This document shows, piece by piece, positions 25,025-32,214 of a stretch of DNA of 44,978 bases (the first letter of the stretch is position 1; each line of letters starts with the position of its first letter). Origin of the DNA: a virus; the IMG/VR virus record IMGVR_UViG_3300006028_000016, positions 1-44,978 of that record; one strand, given 5' to 3'. A model generated the notes under the pieces. It was not told where the DNA came from. It saw only the letters and a program-made list of their open reading frames with translations, and ran no database searches. Position numbers and translations under genes: made by a program.

Positions 25025-25585
25025 GTGAGGGCCAGCACCCGCCACATCGAGCCGCTGCTCCCGGCGACAGCGCCGCCTTCGGGTATCGCGCCCAGCGGCA
25101 TCGGCTCCGGCCAAGCCTTCGGGACGCCCACCGTGGGTCGCGGCCCGGTCACGCTACAGCCGACTGGCGTCCCCAGTGGCGAAAGCTTCGGCGCAGCCGC
25201 GGTGGTTGCCCACGCGCCGCCCCAGACCATCGCGCCAACCGGAGTTCCGTCCGCGCAGGCGTTCGGCGCGCCCGTCGTCGCCATCAAGAAGGTCATCCAC
25301 CCGACCGGGATCCCCAGCGCAGAGGCGTGGGGCCGCAAGAAGTTCACCAAGGTCACGCGACTGCGGGTCACCACCGCCGTCATCACCCCGACGGGCATCA
25401 CCTCCGCGCAGGCCGTCGGGACCCCCACCATTCACGCCGGGCCCGTCGTCCTGCACCCCGTCGGGATCGAGGGCGCCGAGGCGTTCGGGTTCGGCGGGAT
25501 TGGGCACCCCGTCATCGTCCCCGCCCCCACCGGCGCCGGGCCGCTCCCGCTCATGCTGGTCCGCCGCGCCGGGATTCGCCATTAG
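25025..25585 (+). CDS. Protein with six PTGIPSAQAFG-type repeats
   Basis: This 186-residue protein is built from about six copies of a 22-28 residue repeat, each starting P-[TS]-G-[IV]-x-S-[AG]-[EQ]-[AS]-[FW]-G, at roughly residues 21, 46, 71, 93, 122 and 145. Related repeats occur in short structural proteins of many phages and plausibly form an elongated beta fibre. GTG start with no clear Shine-Dalgarno; the stop overlaps the next GTG by one base. Confidence 0.65.
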   Translation: MRASTRHIEPLLPATAPPSGIAPSGIGSGQAFGTPTVGRGPVTLQPTGVPSGESFGAAAVVAHAPPQTIAPTGVPSAQAFGAPVVAIKKVIHPTGIPSAEAWGRKKFTKVTRLRVTTAVITPTGITSAQAVGTPTIHAGPVVLHPVGIEGAEAFGFGGIGHPVIVPAPTGAGPLPLMLVRRAGIRH

Positions 25586-26277
25586 TGACCTGGAATCCCT
25601 CAACGCTCGCGGGGCTCACGTGGGTCAACGAGCCGTTCTACTCCTACCGCACCAACCAGATCGCGCTGTCGGGCGGCGGCGGCCTCGCCGACCCCGCCGT
25701 CAACGCGGCGTTCACCTACGACGACACCGCGTTCGGACAGGTCCCGCGCGGCCTCCTGGCCACGCTCGCTACATGCGCGGTCAACGGCGCCACTCCCGGC
25801 GAGCCCAGCGGCCAATACGTGCAGCTGCTGCTCAGCTTCGTCGACGAGCTGGGGCGCGACTACAGCACCACCGCCGCGCACCCCGGCACCAACGGCGGTC
25901 AGATCACCGCATTTCACGCCTTTATGACCGGCATCGGCGCGCTCACCGCCGTCAGCGACAGCGACGGCATCGACTTCACCACCCTCCTGCCGTGGGACAT
26001 GGTGGCGCTCGGGGCGCCGTCGGTGTACCTGCTGCGCCCCGCCGCGCTGTCATGGCCCGGCCAGGACCCCGGCAACACCGCCAACCGCACAGTCTGGCTC
26101 CAGCCCGAGGTCAAGCCCGTCGCCTTCGGGTTCACTGTCAACGCGCAGTCGGCGCAGATCCAGGTCGGGTTCGACGTGGCCGGCTGGACGTCCGGCGTCG
26201 CGGCCGACGTCCCGAAGATCCCCTCAACCGTCACGCCCGGCGAGCAGGCCGCCGGACTGCTGGCGCTCCCGCGATGA
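25585..26277 (+). CDS. Structural protein, paralogue B1
   Basis: This 230-residue protein starts inside the preceding stop codon (TAGTG). It has an N-terminal LTWVNEPFYSYRTNQIAL region and a C-terminal half with YLLRPAALSWPGQDPGNT, RTVWLQPEV and VTPGEQAAGLLAL that is shared with the next gene. Probably a virion accessory or fibre protein. Confidence 0.6.
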   Translation: MTWNPSTLAGLTWVNEPFYSYRTNQIALSGGGGLADPAVNAAFTYDDTAFGQVPRGLLATLATCAVNGATPGEPSGQYVQLLLSFVDELGRDYSTTAAHPGTNGGQITAFHAFMTGIGALTAVSDSDGIDFTTLLPWDMVALGAPSVYLLRPAALSWPGQDPGNTANRTVWLQPEVKPVAFGFTVNAQSAQIQVGFDVAGWTSGVAADVPKIPSTVTPGEQAAGLLALPR

Positions 26278-27131
26278 GCAGCCCGGTCGGGTTCGCGCCG
26301 CGCACCGGGCCGCCGCAGGGGCTCGCCTACTGCGGCGAGTCAATATCGGGCGGCGCGCCCAACTGGATCGGCGGCGCCAGCGACGACCCGGTGACCGAGA
26401 TCGGCGGCGGCTACTTCTACCTGCGCCCCGACCCGGCCGGCGTCATCCTCGTCGACGACGGCCCCGCCTGCTCTGACGTGCCGATGCAGGCCACCGACAA
26501 CCTCGGCGGCAAGTGGGACTACGGCCAGGTCGAAATGCCCCCGCAGACCGGCACGGCCACCGCGACGGGCTCGACCGCCACCGCGGCCGGGATCGCCGCC
26601 GGCGCCGCCTGCGAGTTCGTCACGGTCGAGTTCACCATCTCCATCGGCCTCACCCCTGGCAACGTCAAGTGCTCAGCCAGCGAGCAGGCCCCGTTCTCCA
26701 TCGAAGCGTTCCACCTCACCATGAGCGGCGCTGAGTACGACGCGCTTCAGGCGCCGCAGGACCAGGCGCCGGCGTGGCCCCAGGCGACCTACACGCCGAT
26801 CGACTGGACGGCCCTGCCGGTCGACAACAGCGGGTATCTGCTGCGCGCGAGCGCGCACACCTGGCCCGGCCAGGACCCCGACAACCAGTACAACCGCGCG
26901 CTTTGGCACCCCGCGGAGGTCGGCGCGGTCGCGTGGAGCCTCACCTACATCGCGTTCAGCGCCACGGTGTACTTCACCGCGGCGGTGTACGGCTACCAGA
27001 CCGAGACCGACTACCCGACGCCATGCCCGATCATCCCCGGCAGCGGGCCCGCCACCCCGTCGACCATTGCCGCGGGCAACCAGGCCACCGGGCTGCTCGC
27101 CGTCGAGAACATCCTCGGAGTCGCGCAGTGA
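26274..27131 (+). CDS. Structural protein, paralogue B2
   Basis: This 285-residue protein overlaps paralogue B1 by four bases (ATGA) and shares its C-terminal pattern: YLLRASAHTWPGQDPDNQ, RALWHPAEV and IAAGNQATGLLAVE. The N-terminal half differs (CGESISGGAPNW, GGYFYLRPDPAG). Duplication with replacement of the N-terminal part is the simplest reading. Confidence 0.6.
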   Translation: MSSPVGFAPRTGPPQGLAYCGESISGGAPNWIGGASDDPVTEIGGGYFYLRPDPAGVILVDDGPACSDVPMQATDNLGGKWDYGQVEMPPQTGTATATGSTATAAGIAAGAACEFVTVEFTISIGLTPGNVKCSASEQAPFSIEAFHLTMSGAEYDALQAPQDQAPAWPQATYTPIDWTALPVDNSGYLLRASAHTWPGQDPDNQYNRALWHPAEVGAVAWSLTYIAFSATVYFTAAVYGYQTETDYPTPCPIIPGSGPATPSTIAAGNQATGLLAVENILGVAQ

Positions 27132-27379
27132 GTAGCGTCCGCAGCGTCGACGAGCTTGCCCAGCGCGGCGGCGAAGGGTTCTACCGCTGGTTCAACCAGG
27201 CGCGCGTCGTGCTCATGTTCGCGCTCGGCTGCGGGCTCATCATCTACTCCGTCATCGACTCGGCGACCAACCTCGCCTACATCATCGTCGGCGCCGTGCT
27301 CATCGGCCTGGTGCCCGTCGACCAGTGGCTCGCGCGGCTCCCCCGCCAGCCCGACGACAGCGGCAACGGGGAGACGTGA
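27128..27379 (+). CDS. Holin-like membrane protein 1
   Basis: This 83-residue protein has two hydrophobic segments, about residues 26-42 (RVVLMFALGCGLIIYSVI) and 47-62 (LAYIIVGAVLIGLVPV), short charged ends and no signal cleavage site. Size, topology and position just ahead of two lysins fit a class II holin or an antiholin. GTG start, GTGA overlap. Confidence 0.65.
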   Translation: MSSVRSVDELAQRGGEGFYRWFNQARVVLMFALGCGLIIYSVIDSATNLAYIIVGAVLIGLVPVDQWLARLPRQPDDSGNGET

Positions 27380-27594
27380 GGGGTCATTCCATCGCCCTGT
27401 GGGCCGGGCTGACCGCCCTGTTTACCAACCTCGCCGCCGTCCTCGCGGTCAACGTCCTCGGATCCAGCACCGCCCACAAGCTCATCGGCGCAACGCTCTC
27501 GTCCGTGGTCATCGGCGCCGGCGTGTACTGCAAGCAGCGCTGGGACGACGCCAGGAGAACCAGTGGGAGCCAACGGCCTCCTGTCGCCGAGTGA
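27376..27594 (+). CDS. Holin-like membrane protein 2
   Basis: This 72-residue protein has two hydrophobic segments (about 7-28, ALWAGLTALFTNLAAVLAVNVL, and 36-50, LIGATLSSVVIGAGVY) and a basic tail. It overlaps the gene before by four bases and the M15 peptidase by 32. Two adjacent small membrane proteins suggest a holin/antiholin pair; which is which cannot be read. Confidence 0.65.
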   Translation: MRGHSIALWAGLTALFTNLAAVLAVNVLGSSTAHKLIGATLSSVVIGAGVYCKQRWDDARRTSGSQRPPVAE

Positions 27595-28189
27595 ACTAGC
27601 GCCCATCGCCGGCGGGCAGCTCGCCACCGACGCCGCCGCCGCCTTCAACGCCATGAACGTCCAGGCGCGCGCCCGCGGCGTCGAGCTGCGCCCCACCGGC
27701 TCCGCGTCCTCCTACCGCACCCTCGCGCAGCAGCGCGACCTCTACGCCGCCTACCTCGCCGGCACCGGCAACCTCGCCGCCCGGCCCGGCACCTCAAACC
27801 ACGGCCTCGGCTTAGCGGTCGACCTTGCCACCCCCCAGATGCGCGCCTTGGTCGATCACATCGGCCGCCAGTACGGGTGGAGCAAGTGGTGGTCAGACGC
27901 CCCCTCGGAGTGGTGGCACCTCACCTACCAGCCCGGCCACTACCAGGGCCCCGACCCCGGCCCCTACGGCCCACAACCACTACCAACCATCCCCGACACA
28001 CCGGAGGACACGATGGCTATCGCAGTAGCAACCATGCCGGACGGACGTTTCGAGGTGTTCATCGAGAAGGCGTCGGACGGCAGTGTCTGGCACGCCTGGC
28101 AGGCCAAGGAGGGCGGCTGGGCCGGCGCCGAGTCCGGCAAGCAGAACGCCAAGTGGTATCCGCTCGGCACACCCGGCAAGGCGCCGTGA
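27563..28189 (+). CDS. M15-type peptidase endolysin with C-terminal binding module
   Basis: This 208-residue protein has an N-terminal VanY/D-Ala-D-Ala carboxypeptidase-like domain that would cut stem or cross-link peptides of peptidoglycan. Zinc ligands H80 and D87 lie in SNHGLGLAVDL, H119 in EWWHLTY, with E116 as the likely catalytic base. A Pro-rich linker (130-150) leads to a 58-residue module (AIAVATMPDGRFEVF...DGSVWHAWQ...YPLGTPGK) that recurs at the end of the next lysin. GTG start is preceded by CAGGAG. A second start is present in frame at 28013. Confidence 0.85.
   Translation: MGANGLLSPSELAPIAGGQLATDAAAAFNAMNVQARARGVELRPTGSASSYRTLAQQRDLYAAYLAGTGNLAARPGTSNHGLGLAVDLATPQMRALVDHIGRQYGWSKWWSDAPSEWWHLTYQPGHYQGPDPGPYGPQPLPTIPDTPEDTMAIAVATMPDGRFEVFIEKASDGSVWHAWQAKEGGWAGAESGKQNAKWYPLGTPGKAP
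28003..28015 (+). promoter_or_regulatory. Internal ribosome site and start within the M15 lysin gene
   Basis: GGAGG (28003-28007) stands five bases before an in-frame ATG at 28013, exactly where the peptidase linker ends and the C-terminal module begins. Initiation here would make a free 58-residue binding module (28013-28189) in addition to the full-length lysin, as is known for some multimeric endolysins. Confidence 0.5.
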
Positions 28190-28974
28190 CCATCACCTTC
28201 GCCGACATCTCCGAATACCAGGAGCGCTTCGACGCGGACGCGTACCTGCGCGGCGGCTACCGCGTCATCATCGTCCGCGTCCACTCCGGCTATCGCCCCG
28301 ACCACAAGTGGCCCGAACGGCTCGCGTACGTGCGCTCCAAACCGTTCACCGCCGTCGGCTACTACCAGTACCTCGCCGCCACCCGAGACGCCGCCGCGCA
28401 GGCCCGCGAGTTCGTCGCCTGCGTCGGCGTGCTGCGCCCCAACGAGTTCCCGATCCTCGACCTCGAGTCCGGGCCCGGCGACCAATCGCCGCGCGCCCGC
28501 GCGTGGTTTGACGTCGTCGACGCGTGGGCCCGGTTCCCCGCCACCCTCTACTCCGGCAAGGCGTTCCTCGACGAGCACCTCGGCGGCCCCGCCCGCTGGC
28601 GCCGGCGCCCGCGGTGGATCGCCGCCTACCCCGGCGGCTCGACCCCGCAGCTCGCCGGGTACCCGGCCGGCGCGACGTGGTGGCAGTTCACCGACCACGC
28701 CCAGTTCCCCGGCCTCGCCGGCGGCGTCGACGGCAACGTATTCCCCGACAGCCTCGACGCGTTCCTCCCCGCGGCACGCCCAGGGTCATCCCCGGCGCCC
28801 GCGCCGCCGCCTCAGGCTCAAGGTGAGGTTGCGGTCGCGCGGATGCCCGGTGGGCGCCTGGAGGCGTTCTGCGAGCTCACGGACGGGTCGGTGTGGCACG
28901 CGTGGCAGCAGCCTGGCCGGCGGGACCGGTGGACCGGCTGGGCGCCCTTGGGGACCCCCGGTGGTGGCGGCTAG
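28186..28974 (+). CDS. GH25 muramidase endolysin with C-terminal binding module
   Basis: This 262-residue protein is a GH25-type lysozyme that would cleave the MurNAc-GlcNAc backbone. It starts TITFADISEYQ with D7, contains FPILDLES with D92 and E94 as catalytic acids, and WWQFTDH near 166-171. A Pro/Ala linker (about 196-211) joins it to a module (VAVARMPGGRLEAF...DGSVWHAWQ...APLGTPGG) homologous to the end of the M15 lysin. GTG start overlaps that gene by four bases, so both are likely made together for lysis. Confidence 0.85.
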   Translation: MTITFADISEYQERFDADAYLRGGYRVIIVRVHSGYRPDHKWPERLAYVRSKPFTAVGYYQYLAATRDAAAQAREFVACVGVLRPNEFPILDLESGPGDQSPRARAWFDVVDAWARFPATLYSGKAFLDEHLGGPARWRRRPRWIAAYPGGSTPQLAGYPAGATWWQFTDHAQFPGLAGGVDGNVFPDSLDAFLPAARPGSSPAPAPPPQAQGEVAVARMPGGRLEAFCELTDGSVWHAWQQPGRRDRWTGWAPLGTPGGGG

Positions 28975-29030
28975 GCGACCGCCGGTCCGCGACCCTGGCT
29001 GCGGCTCGTTCTGGCGCCGGTCATGAGGTC

Positions 29031-29285
29031 TCAAACGAGCTCGTCGAGTTCGCCCGGGCGGATAACAAGCAGCGCCAACCCCCGCGCCCAGTACAGAGCG
29101 CGCACGTGGCTGAGCAGTTGTTCGGCCGCGTCGCTGTCATCCTCGTACCCGTAGACGTGCAGCCCGCCGCCGTCGGGCGCGTCGAACAGGATCATGCACC
29201 GCTCGTCGCCGCGGTCAGGATGCTGCTCGAGCGCCGCGGTCATCGCGTCGCCCAGTTGCGCGAGCCGGTCCGGTGGCGGGCTCAT
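29031..29285 (-). CDS. Small protein downstream of the repressor
   Basis: This 84-residue protein starts three bases after the repressor stop, with GAGGG immediately ahead, and probably shares its transcript. It is acidic and looks alpha/beta (RLAQLGDAMTAALEQHPD; GGLHVYGYEDDSDAAEQLLSH). No recognised family. Convergent with the lysin genes; no clear terminator is visible in the 56-base gap. Confidence 0.6.
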   Translation of the reverse strand: MSPPPDRLAQLGDAMTAALEQHPDRGDERCMILFDAPDGGGLHVYGYEDDSDAAEQLLSHVRALYWARGLALLVIRPGELDELV

Positions 29286-29288
29286 CCC

Positions 29289-29555
29289 TCAGCCGGCCGC
29301 GGCTACCGGGAGACCGCGGTCGTCGTCCTCGTCCTCCTCGTCGTCGTCGAGCAGGAACGTCTCGGCGCGCACGCCGAGCGCGTTGGCGATCGCCTCGAGG
29401 TTGCGACGCTGCGGGACCACGCGACCGTTCTCCCACCGCGACACCTGGGCGTCCGCGACACCCATCGCCTGCGCCAGCGCCGTCTGCGTCATCCCCCGAT
29501 TCTCACGCGCGGATTTGATCCGGCGCCCGATGCGCTTTCCGTAGTCCTCGGGCAT
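29289..29555 (-). CDS. Cro/CI-type (XRE) repressor
   Basis: This 88-residue protein has a standard five-helix XRE DNA-binding domain: RIGRRIKSARENRGMTQTAL, AQAMGVADAQVSRWENG (recognition helix around 40-48), VVPQRRNLEAIANALGVRAET, then an acidic tail (DDDEEDEDDD). It is on the minus strand at the lysis/early boundary, the usual site for the lysogeny repressor. The start at 29555 begins the conserved domain; a longer frame to 29915 would have a low-complexity Arg-rich extension and is rejected. It lacks a peptidase or dimerisation domain, so control is unlike lambda CI. Confidence 0.82.
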   Translation of the reverse strand: MPEDYGKRIGRRIKSARENRGMTQTALAQAMGVADAQVSRWENGRVVPQRRNLEAIANALGVRAETFLLDDDEEDEDDDRGLPVAAAG

Positions 29556-29747
29556 CACGACAACTCTGCATGTCTGGACACGATCTGTCCATGCCGTTGC
29601 AACGCTATACACAAATTGGCAATATACCTGCTCAGCGGCAGTTCCGGGCGAGGGTTTACGGGGGCCGCGAGATGAGCGCCAGCCGCTCGGGGATGGCGCT
29701 CGTCTCCCAGTAGGGCCCCGAGCCGTCCAGGATAGGGAGGGATGGGC
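29556..29747. promoter_or_regulatory. Divergent regulatory region between the two XRE genes
   Basis: This 192-base gap is noticeably less GC-rich than its surroundings around 29600-29635. It holds TGGACA-CGATC-TGTCCA (29575-29591), an inverted repeat with 6-base arms, and the 10-base palindrome CGTTGCAACG (29595-29604). On the minus strand an extended -10-like TGTGTATAGC lies upstream of the repressor. Both palindromes fit operator sites for the adjacent XRE proteins. Confidence 0.5.
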
Positions 29748-30260
29748 ATGTCTGAGCAGGGTTCCGGATCTCGGCAGCCGCCGAGGCGCGCGTCGCTGCG
29801 GCGTCGCCACATCGCGTTCGAGCTCGACCGGGATGGGCTGCCGGTGGTCGTCGGCGTGTTCGACCCGACATTGCTCAACATCAATCGTCCGCAAATAGCG
29901 GACGGGATATCTCACCCGGTGAGAAGCCTCTCACCGGGTGAGGATCTACAGGACGGCGGTGGGCGTGCAGAGTGCAGCGCCATGGAAGCCGCAGGCAACC
30001 TCGACGCTCCGCCCATCGGGACCAACATCGTGCTGGCGCGATGGCTGGCCGGTCACATGGGACAGCGCAAGCTCGCCGCGCAGCTCGGGATCTCGCAGTC
30101 CCGGCTCAGCGAGTACGAGAATGGGCACCGCATCCCGAAGTGGCCCCAGCTCGTGCAGATTGCCCGTCACACCGGCATCGCCGACCCCGGCTGGTTCTAC
30201 CTAGACCACTCCGACCTGGTGGCCGACATGGTCGCCGAGAAGGCGAGCCTGGCGTCGTGA
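29748..30260 (+). CDS. XRE-family regulator
   Basis: This 170-residue frame starts at the ATG with a GGGAGG site 8 bases ahead. The C-terminal half (from about residue 85) is an XRE helix-turn-helix: VLARWLAGHMGQRKLAAQLG, ISQSRLSEYENGHRIPKW, PQLVQIARHTGI. The N-terminal half is basic with no known domain. An ATG at 29982 would give a 92-residue protein with just the HTH domain and would put the two palindromes at 29911-29942 into its promoter region. I cannot decide between the two starts. It is the divergent partner of the minus-strand repressor and opens the early operon. Confidence 0.72.
   Translation: MSEQGSGSRQPPRRASLRRRHIAFELDRDGLPVVVGVFDPTLLNINRPQIADGISHPVRSLSPGEDLQDGGGRAECSAMEAAGNLDAPPIGTNIVLARWLAGHMGQRKLAAQLGISQSRLSEYENGHRIPKWPQLVQIARHTGIADPGWFYLDHSDLVADMVAEKASLAS
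29911..29942. promoter_or_regulatory. Pair of 13-bp palindromic operator-like sites
   Basis: CTCACCCGGTGAG (29911-29923) and CTCACCGGGTGAG (29930-29942) are each perfect palindromes of two 6-base arms around one base, CTCACC-N-GGTGAG. Their centres are 19 bases apart, so both face nearly the same side of the helix. This is the geometry of cooperative repressor operators. Confidence 0.6.
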
Positions 30261-30502
30261 GCGACACCGTCTTCACCGTCATCACCATCGGGCTGGGCAT
30301 CATGCTCGGCCTGACACTGGTGGCGCTGTTGGTGCTCCTGGCGCTGGTGATCGAAGACCGGCAGCATCACCGCCGGCGTCGACGCGCCCGCGCGAACGGA
30401 GAGACCGAGCCGCCCGAGAGCCTGGAGGCCTTCGGCGTGGACATCTCGGTCTGGCCGTCTCGCGCGCCGCGCAACGGCGCCAGCGAGGAGGCGTCGGCAT
30501 GA
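30257..30502 (+). CDS. Small single-pass membrane protein
   Basis: This 81-residue protein has one strong transmembrane helix (about 6-32, TVITIGLGIMLGLTLVALLVLL) followed by a very basic RQHHRRRRRARAN stretch, predicting a cytoplasmic C-terminus. GTG start overlaps the regulator stop by four bases. Function unknown; co-expression with the regulator suggests an early role or lysogenic role. Confidence 0.65.
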   Translation: MSDTVFTVITIGLGIMLGLTLVALLVLLALVIEDRQHHRRRRRARANGETEPPESLEAFGVDISVWPSRAPRNGASEEASA

Positions 30503-30526
30503 GCGGCTTCGCAACCCGCGACCGTC

Positions 30527-31171
30527 ATGCCGAGCCCCACGATGATGACTGCTGACCTGGCCACCACCGCCACCGACCCGATCACCGGCGAGCTGCTCGA
30601 GCATCTCGACCAGCAGCCCGCCGAGAAGCTCGCCGAGACGCTGAGCAACATCCACTCCCGCCAGGCCGACCTCAAGGCCTGGCAGGGCGCGCTGGACGCC
30701 GAGCTGCGCCGCCGGCTGAAGCTGCGCCAGACCAAGATGGCGATCTTCGGCGACTGGGAGGTCGAGGCATCCGTCAGCCGCTCCCGCGCATGGGACGCCG
30801 ACAAGCTCGAGGCCGTGATGGCGCGCCTGGTCGACGAGGGCGTGATCCGCGCCGGTGACACCTCCGACGTCATCACCCGCCCGCCCGTCGTCGCCGGCAA
30901 GGCCGCGCTGGCATTGCGCTCCCGGCTCACCGGCGACGCGCTCACCCTCATCGACGAGACGTGGGCGTGGAAGGAACGGCCGGGCGCGGTGACCGTCACC
31001 CGCTCCGTCGACCTGCTCGACGCTCTCCCGGAGGCGACTGAACCGGCCCCGGTGATGGACCAGGCGCCGGGGCCGGTTGAGCCGCCCCCGGAGACGTGGG
31101 CCCCGGCCGCAGACCGGCCTGCGCCGGGGCCCGCCGCACTCGCACTCAACCCCGAGGAGCTGTTCGCATGA
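30527..31171 (+). CDS. Early protein of unknown function, coiled-coil-like
   Basis: This 214-residue protein is mostly helical (QQPAEKLAETLSNIHSRQAD, AWQGALDAELRRRLKLRQ) with a Pro-rich C-terminal tail. Starts at 30527, 30542 or 30545 are possible and none has a strong ribosome site. Its stop overlaps the next ATG. It heads a likely recombination block with the annealing candidate and the SSB-like gene, so it may be an accessory of that block; this is inference. Confidence 0.6.
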   Translation: MPSPTMMTADLATTATDPITGELLEHLDQQPAEKLAETLSNIHSRQADLKAWQGALDAELRRRLKLRQTKMAIFGDWEVEASVSRSRAWDADKLEAVMARLVDEGVIRAGDTSDVITRPPVVAGKAALALRSRLTGDALTLIDETWAWKERPGAVTVTRSVDLLDALPEATEPAPVMDQAPGPVEPPPETWAPAADRPAPGPAALALNPEELFA

Positions 31172-32199
31172 CCACCACCGCCATCGAACGCCACGCCGGC
31201 AACGGCTCCGGCGTCACCCTGTTCCCCGGCACCACCGCCGCCGAGATCATCGGTGTCGCCGCCGACGTCGCCGCCCAGTTCTCCGACGTCGTCAAACGCC
31301 AGAAGATGTTCCAGCGCATCGGCAGCAACGAGCACGTTCTCATCGAGGCGTGGCAGACCATCGGCGCGCTCACCGGCGTCGTCGCCGACGACGGCACCGT
31401 CACCGAGCTCGCCTGGCCCGCCATCGAGCCGCTCAGCGAGGACGAGCCACCGCTCCCACAGGGCAGCGAGCCGCGCGACCGCACCACCCCCGAGTGGCGC
31501 GCCTGGAACGAGGCCGACAAGACCCGCCGCGCCTGGGAGGGGCACCGCGACATGCTCCGCGCCCGCGCGCTCGGCCGGTCCTTCGGGTTCAAGGCCGAGT
31601 TCCGCGCCGCCAAGAACGGGCAGCCGGTCGGGTGGGGCGAGGGGCGCTGCACCCGCGGGGAGACGTCCAAGGTCAACCAGGACGACTACGCGCTGGCGTC
31701 GATGGCGCAGACCCGCGCGCAGTCCCGCGCGCTCGGCGCCCCCCTGAAGTTCGTGGTCAAGCTCGCCGGCTACGAGACCACCCCCGCCGAGGAGCTCGAC
31801 GGCAACACGCCGGCCGCCGCTGCCGGTGGCGAGGACCCGGCGCAGGCCCGGCGGATCGAGCAGCTCGAGGCCGAGCTCGCCGCCGCCAACGAGCAGCTCG
31901 CCAAGCAGGGCGCGCCCTGGGGGCCGGTCACCGACAACAACGAGGACCTCGAGCAGGCCGCCCAGATCGTCCAACGCCTCGTCCCCCAAGCCACCGGCGA
32001 GGATGCCGCCCGCTTCGTGACCGAGATGGGCAACCAGTTCGACGGGATCCCCCAGGCGTGCATGAAGATGCTGCGCGCGCTCCTGCGCCAAGACCTCTGG
32101 ATCGTCCCGCCCGAGAACGCGCCCGCGGCGCAGGGCAGCGGATACCGCCGTCAGCCCACGCCTGACCAGGTGTACCCGCCCGGCAGCCGCCGCGACTAA
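31168..32199 (+). CDS. Candidate single-strand annealing / recombination protein
   Basis: This 343-residue protein has a conserved-looking core: NEHVLIEAWQTIGALTGVV, GWGEGRCTRGE and DDYALASMAQTRAQSRALGAP, LKFVVKLAGYE. I know this core from a widespread actinophage family encoded beside SSB-like genes and often left unnamed; its order of strands and helices is reminiscent of Erf/Rad52-like annealing proteins. A coiled-coil (RIEQLEAELAAANEQLAKQ) and a small C-terminal helical domain follow. Function is inferred mainly from the neighbouring SSB-like gene. Confidence 0.5.
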   Translation: MTTTAIERHAGNGSGVTLFPGTTAAEIIGVAADVAAQFSDVVKRQKMFQRIGSNEHVLIEAWQTIGALTGVVADDGTVTELAWPAIEPLSEDEPPLPQGSEPRDRTTPEWRAWNEADKTRRAWEGHRDMLRARALGRSFGFKAEFRAAKNGQPVGWGEGRCTRGETSKVNQDDYALASMAQTRAQSRALGAPLKFVVKLAGYETTPAEELDGNTPAAAAGGEDPAQARRIEQLEAELAAANEQLAKQGAPWGPVTDNNEDLEQAAQIVQRLVPQATGEDAARFVTEMGNQFDGIPQACMKMLRALLRQDLWIVPPENAPAAQGSGYRRQPTPDQVYPPGSRRD

Positions 32200-32214
32200 C
32201 CAGGAGGCCAGGAA

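Noticed and set aside
25083-25560. CRISPR-like repeats
   Set aside because: The periodicity is in a coding frame as a PTGIPSAQAFG protein repeat with variable spacing and degenerate DNA.
28963-29030. Terminator between the convergent lysin and repressor operons
   Set aside because: Only short imperfect GGCGG/CCGCC pairing is present with no U-tract.
29289-29915. Repressor start at 29915 giving 208 residues
   Set aside because: The added N-terminus is Arg/Pro low complexity, runs across the regulatory palindromes and precedes a complete XRE domain that starts at 29555.
30499-30555. 18-codon frame MSGFATRDRHAEPHDDDC overlapping a stop as ATGA
   Set aside because: It could couple translation to the next gene, but nothing besides the overlap supports it as a product.
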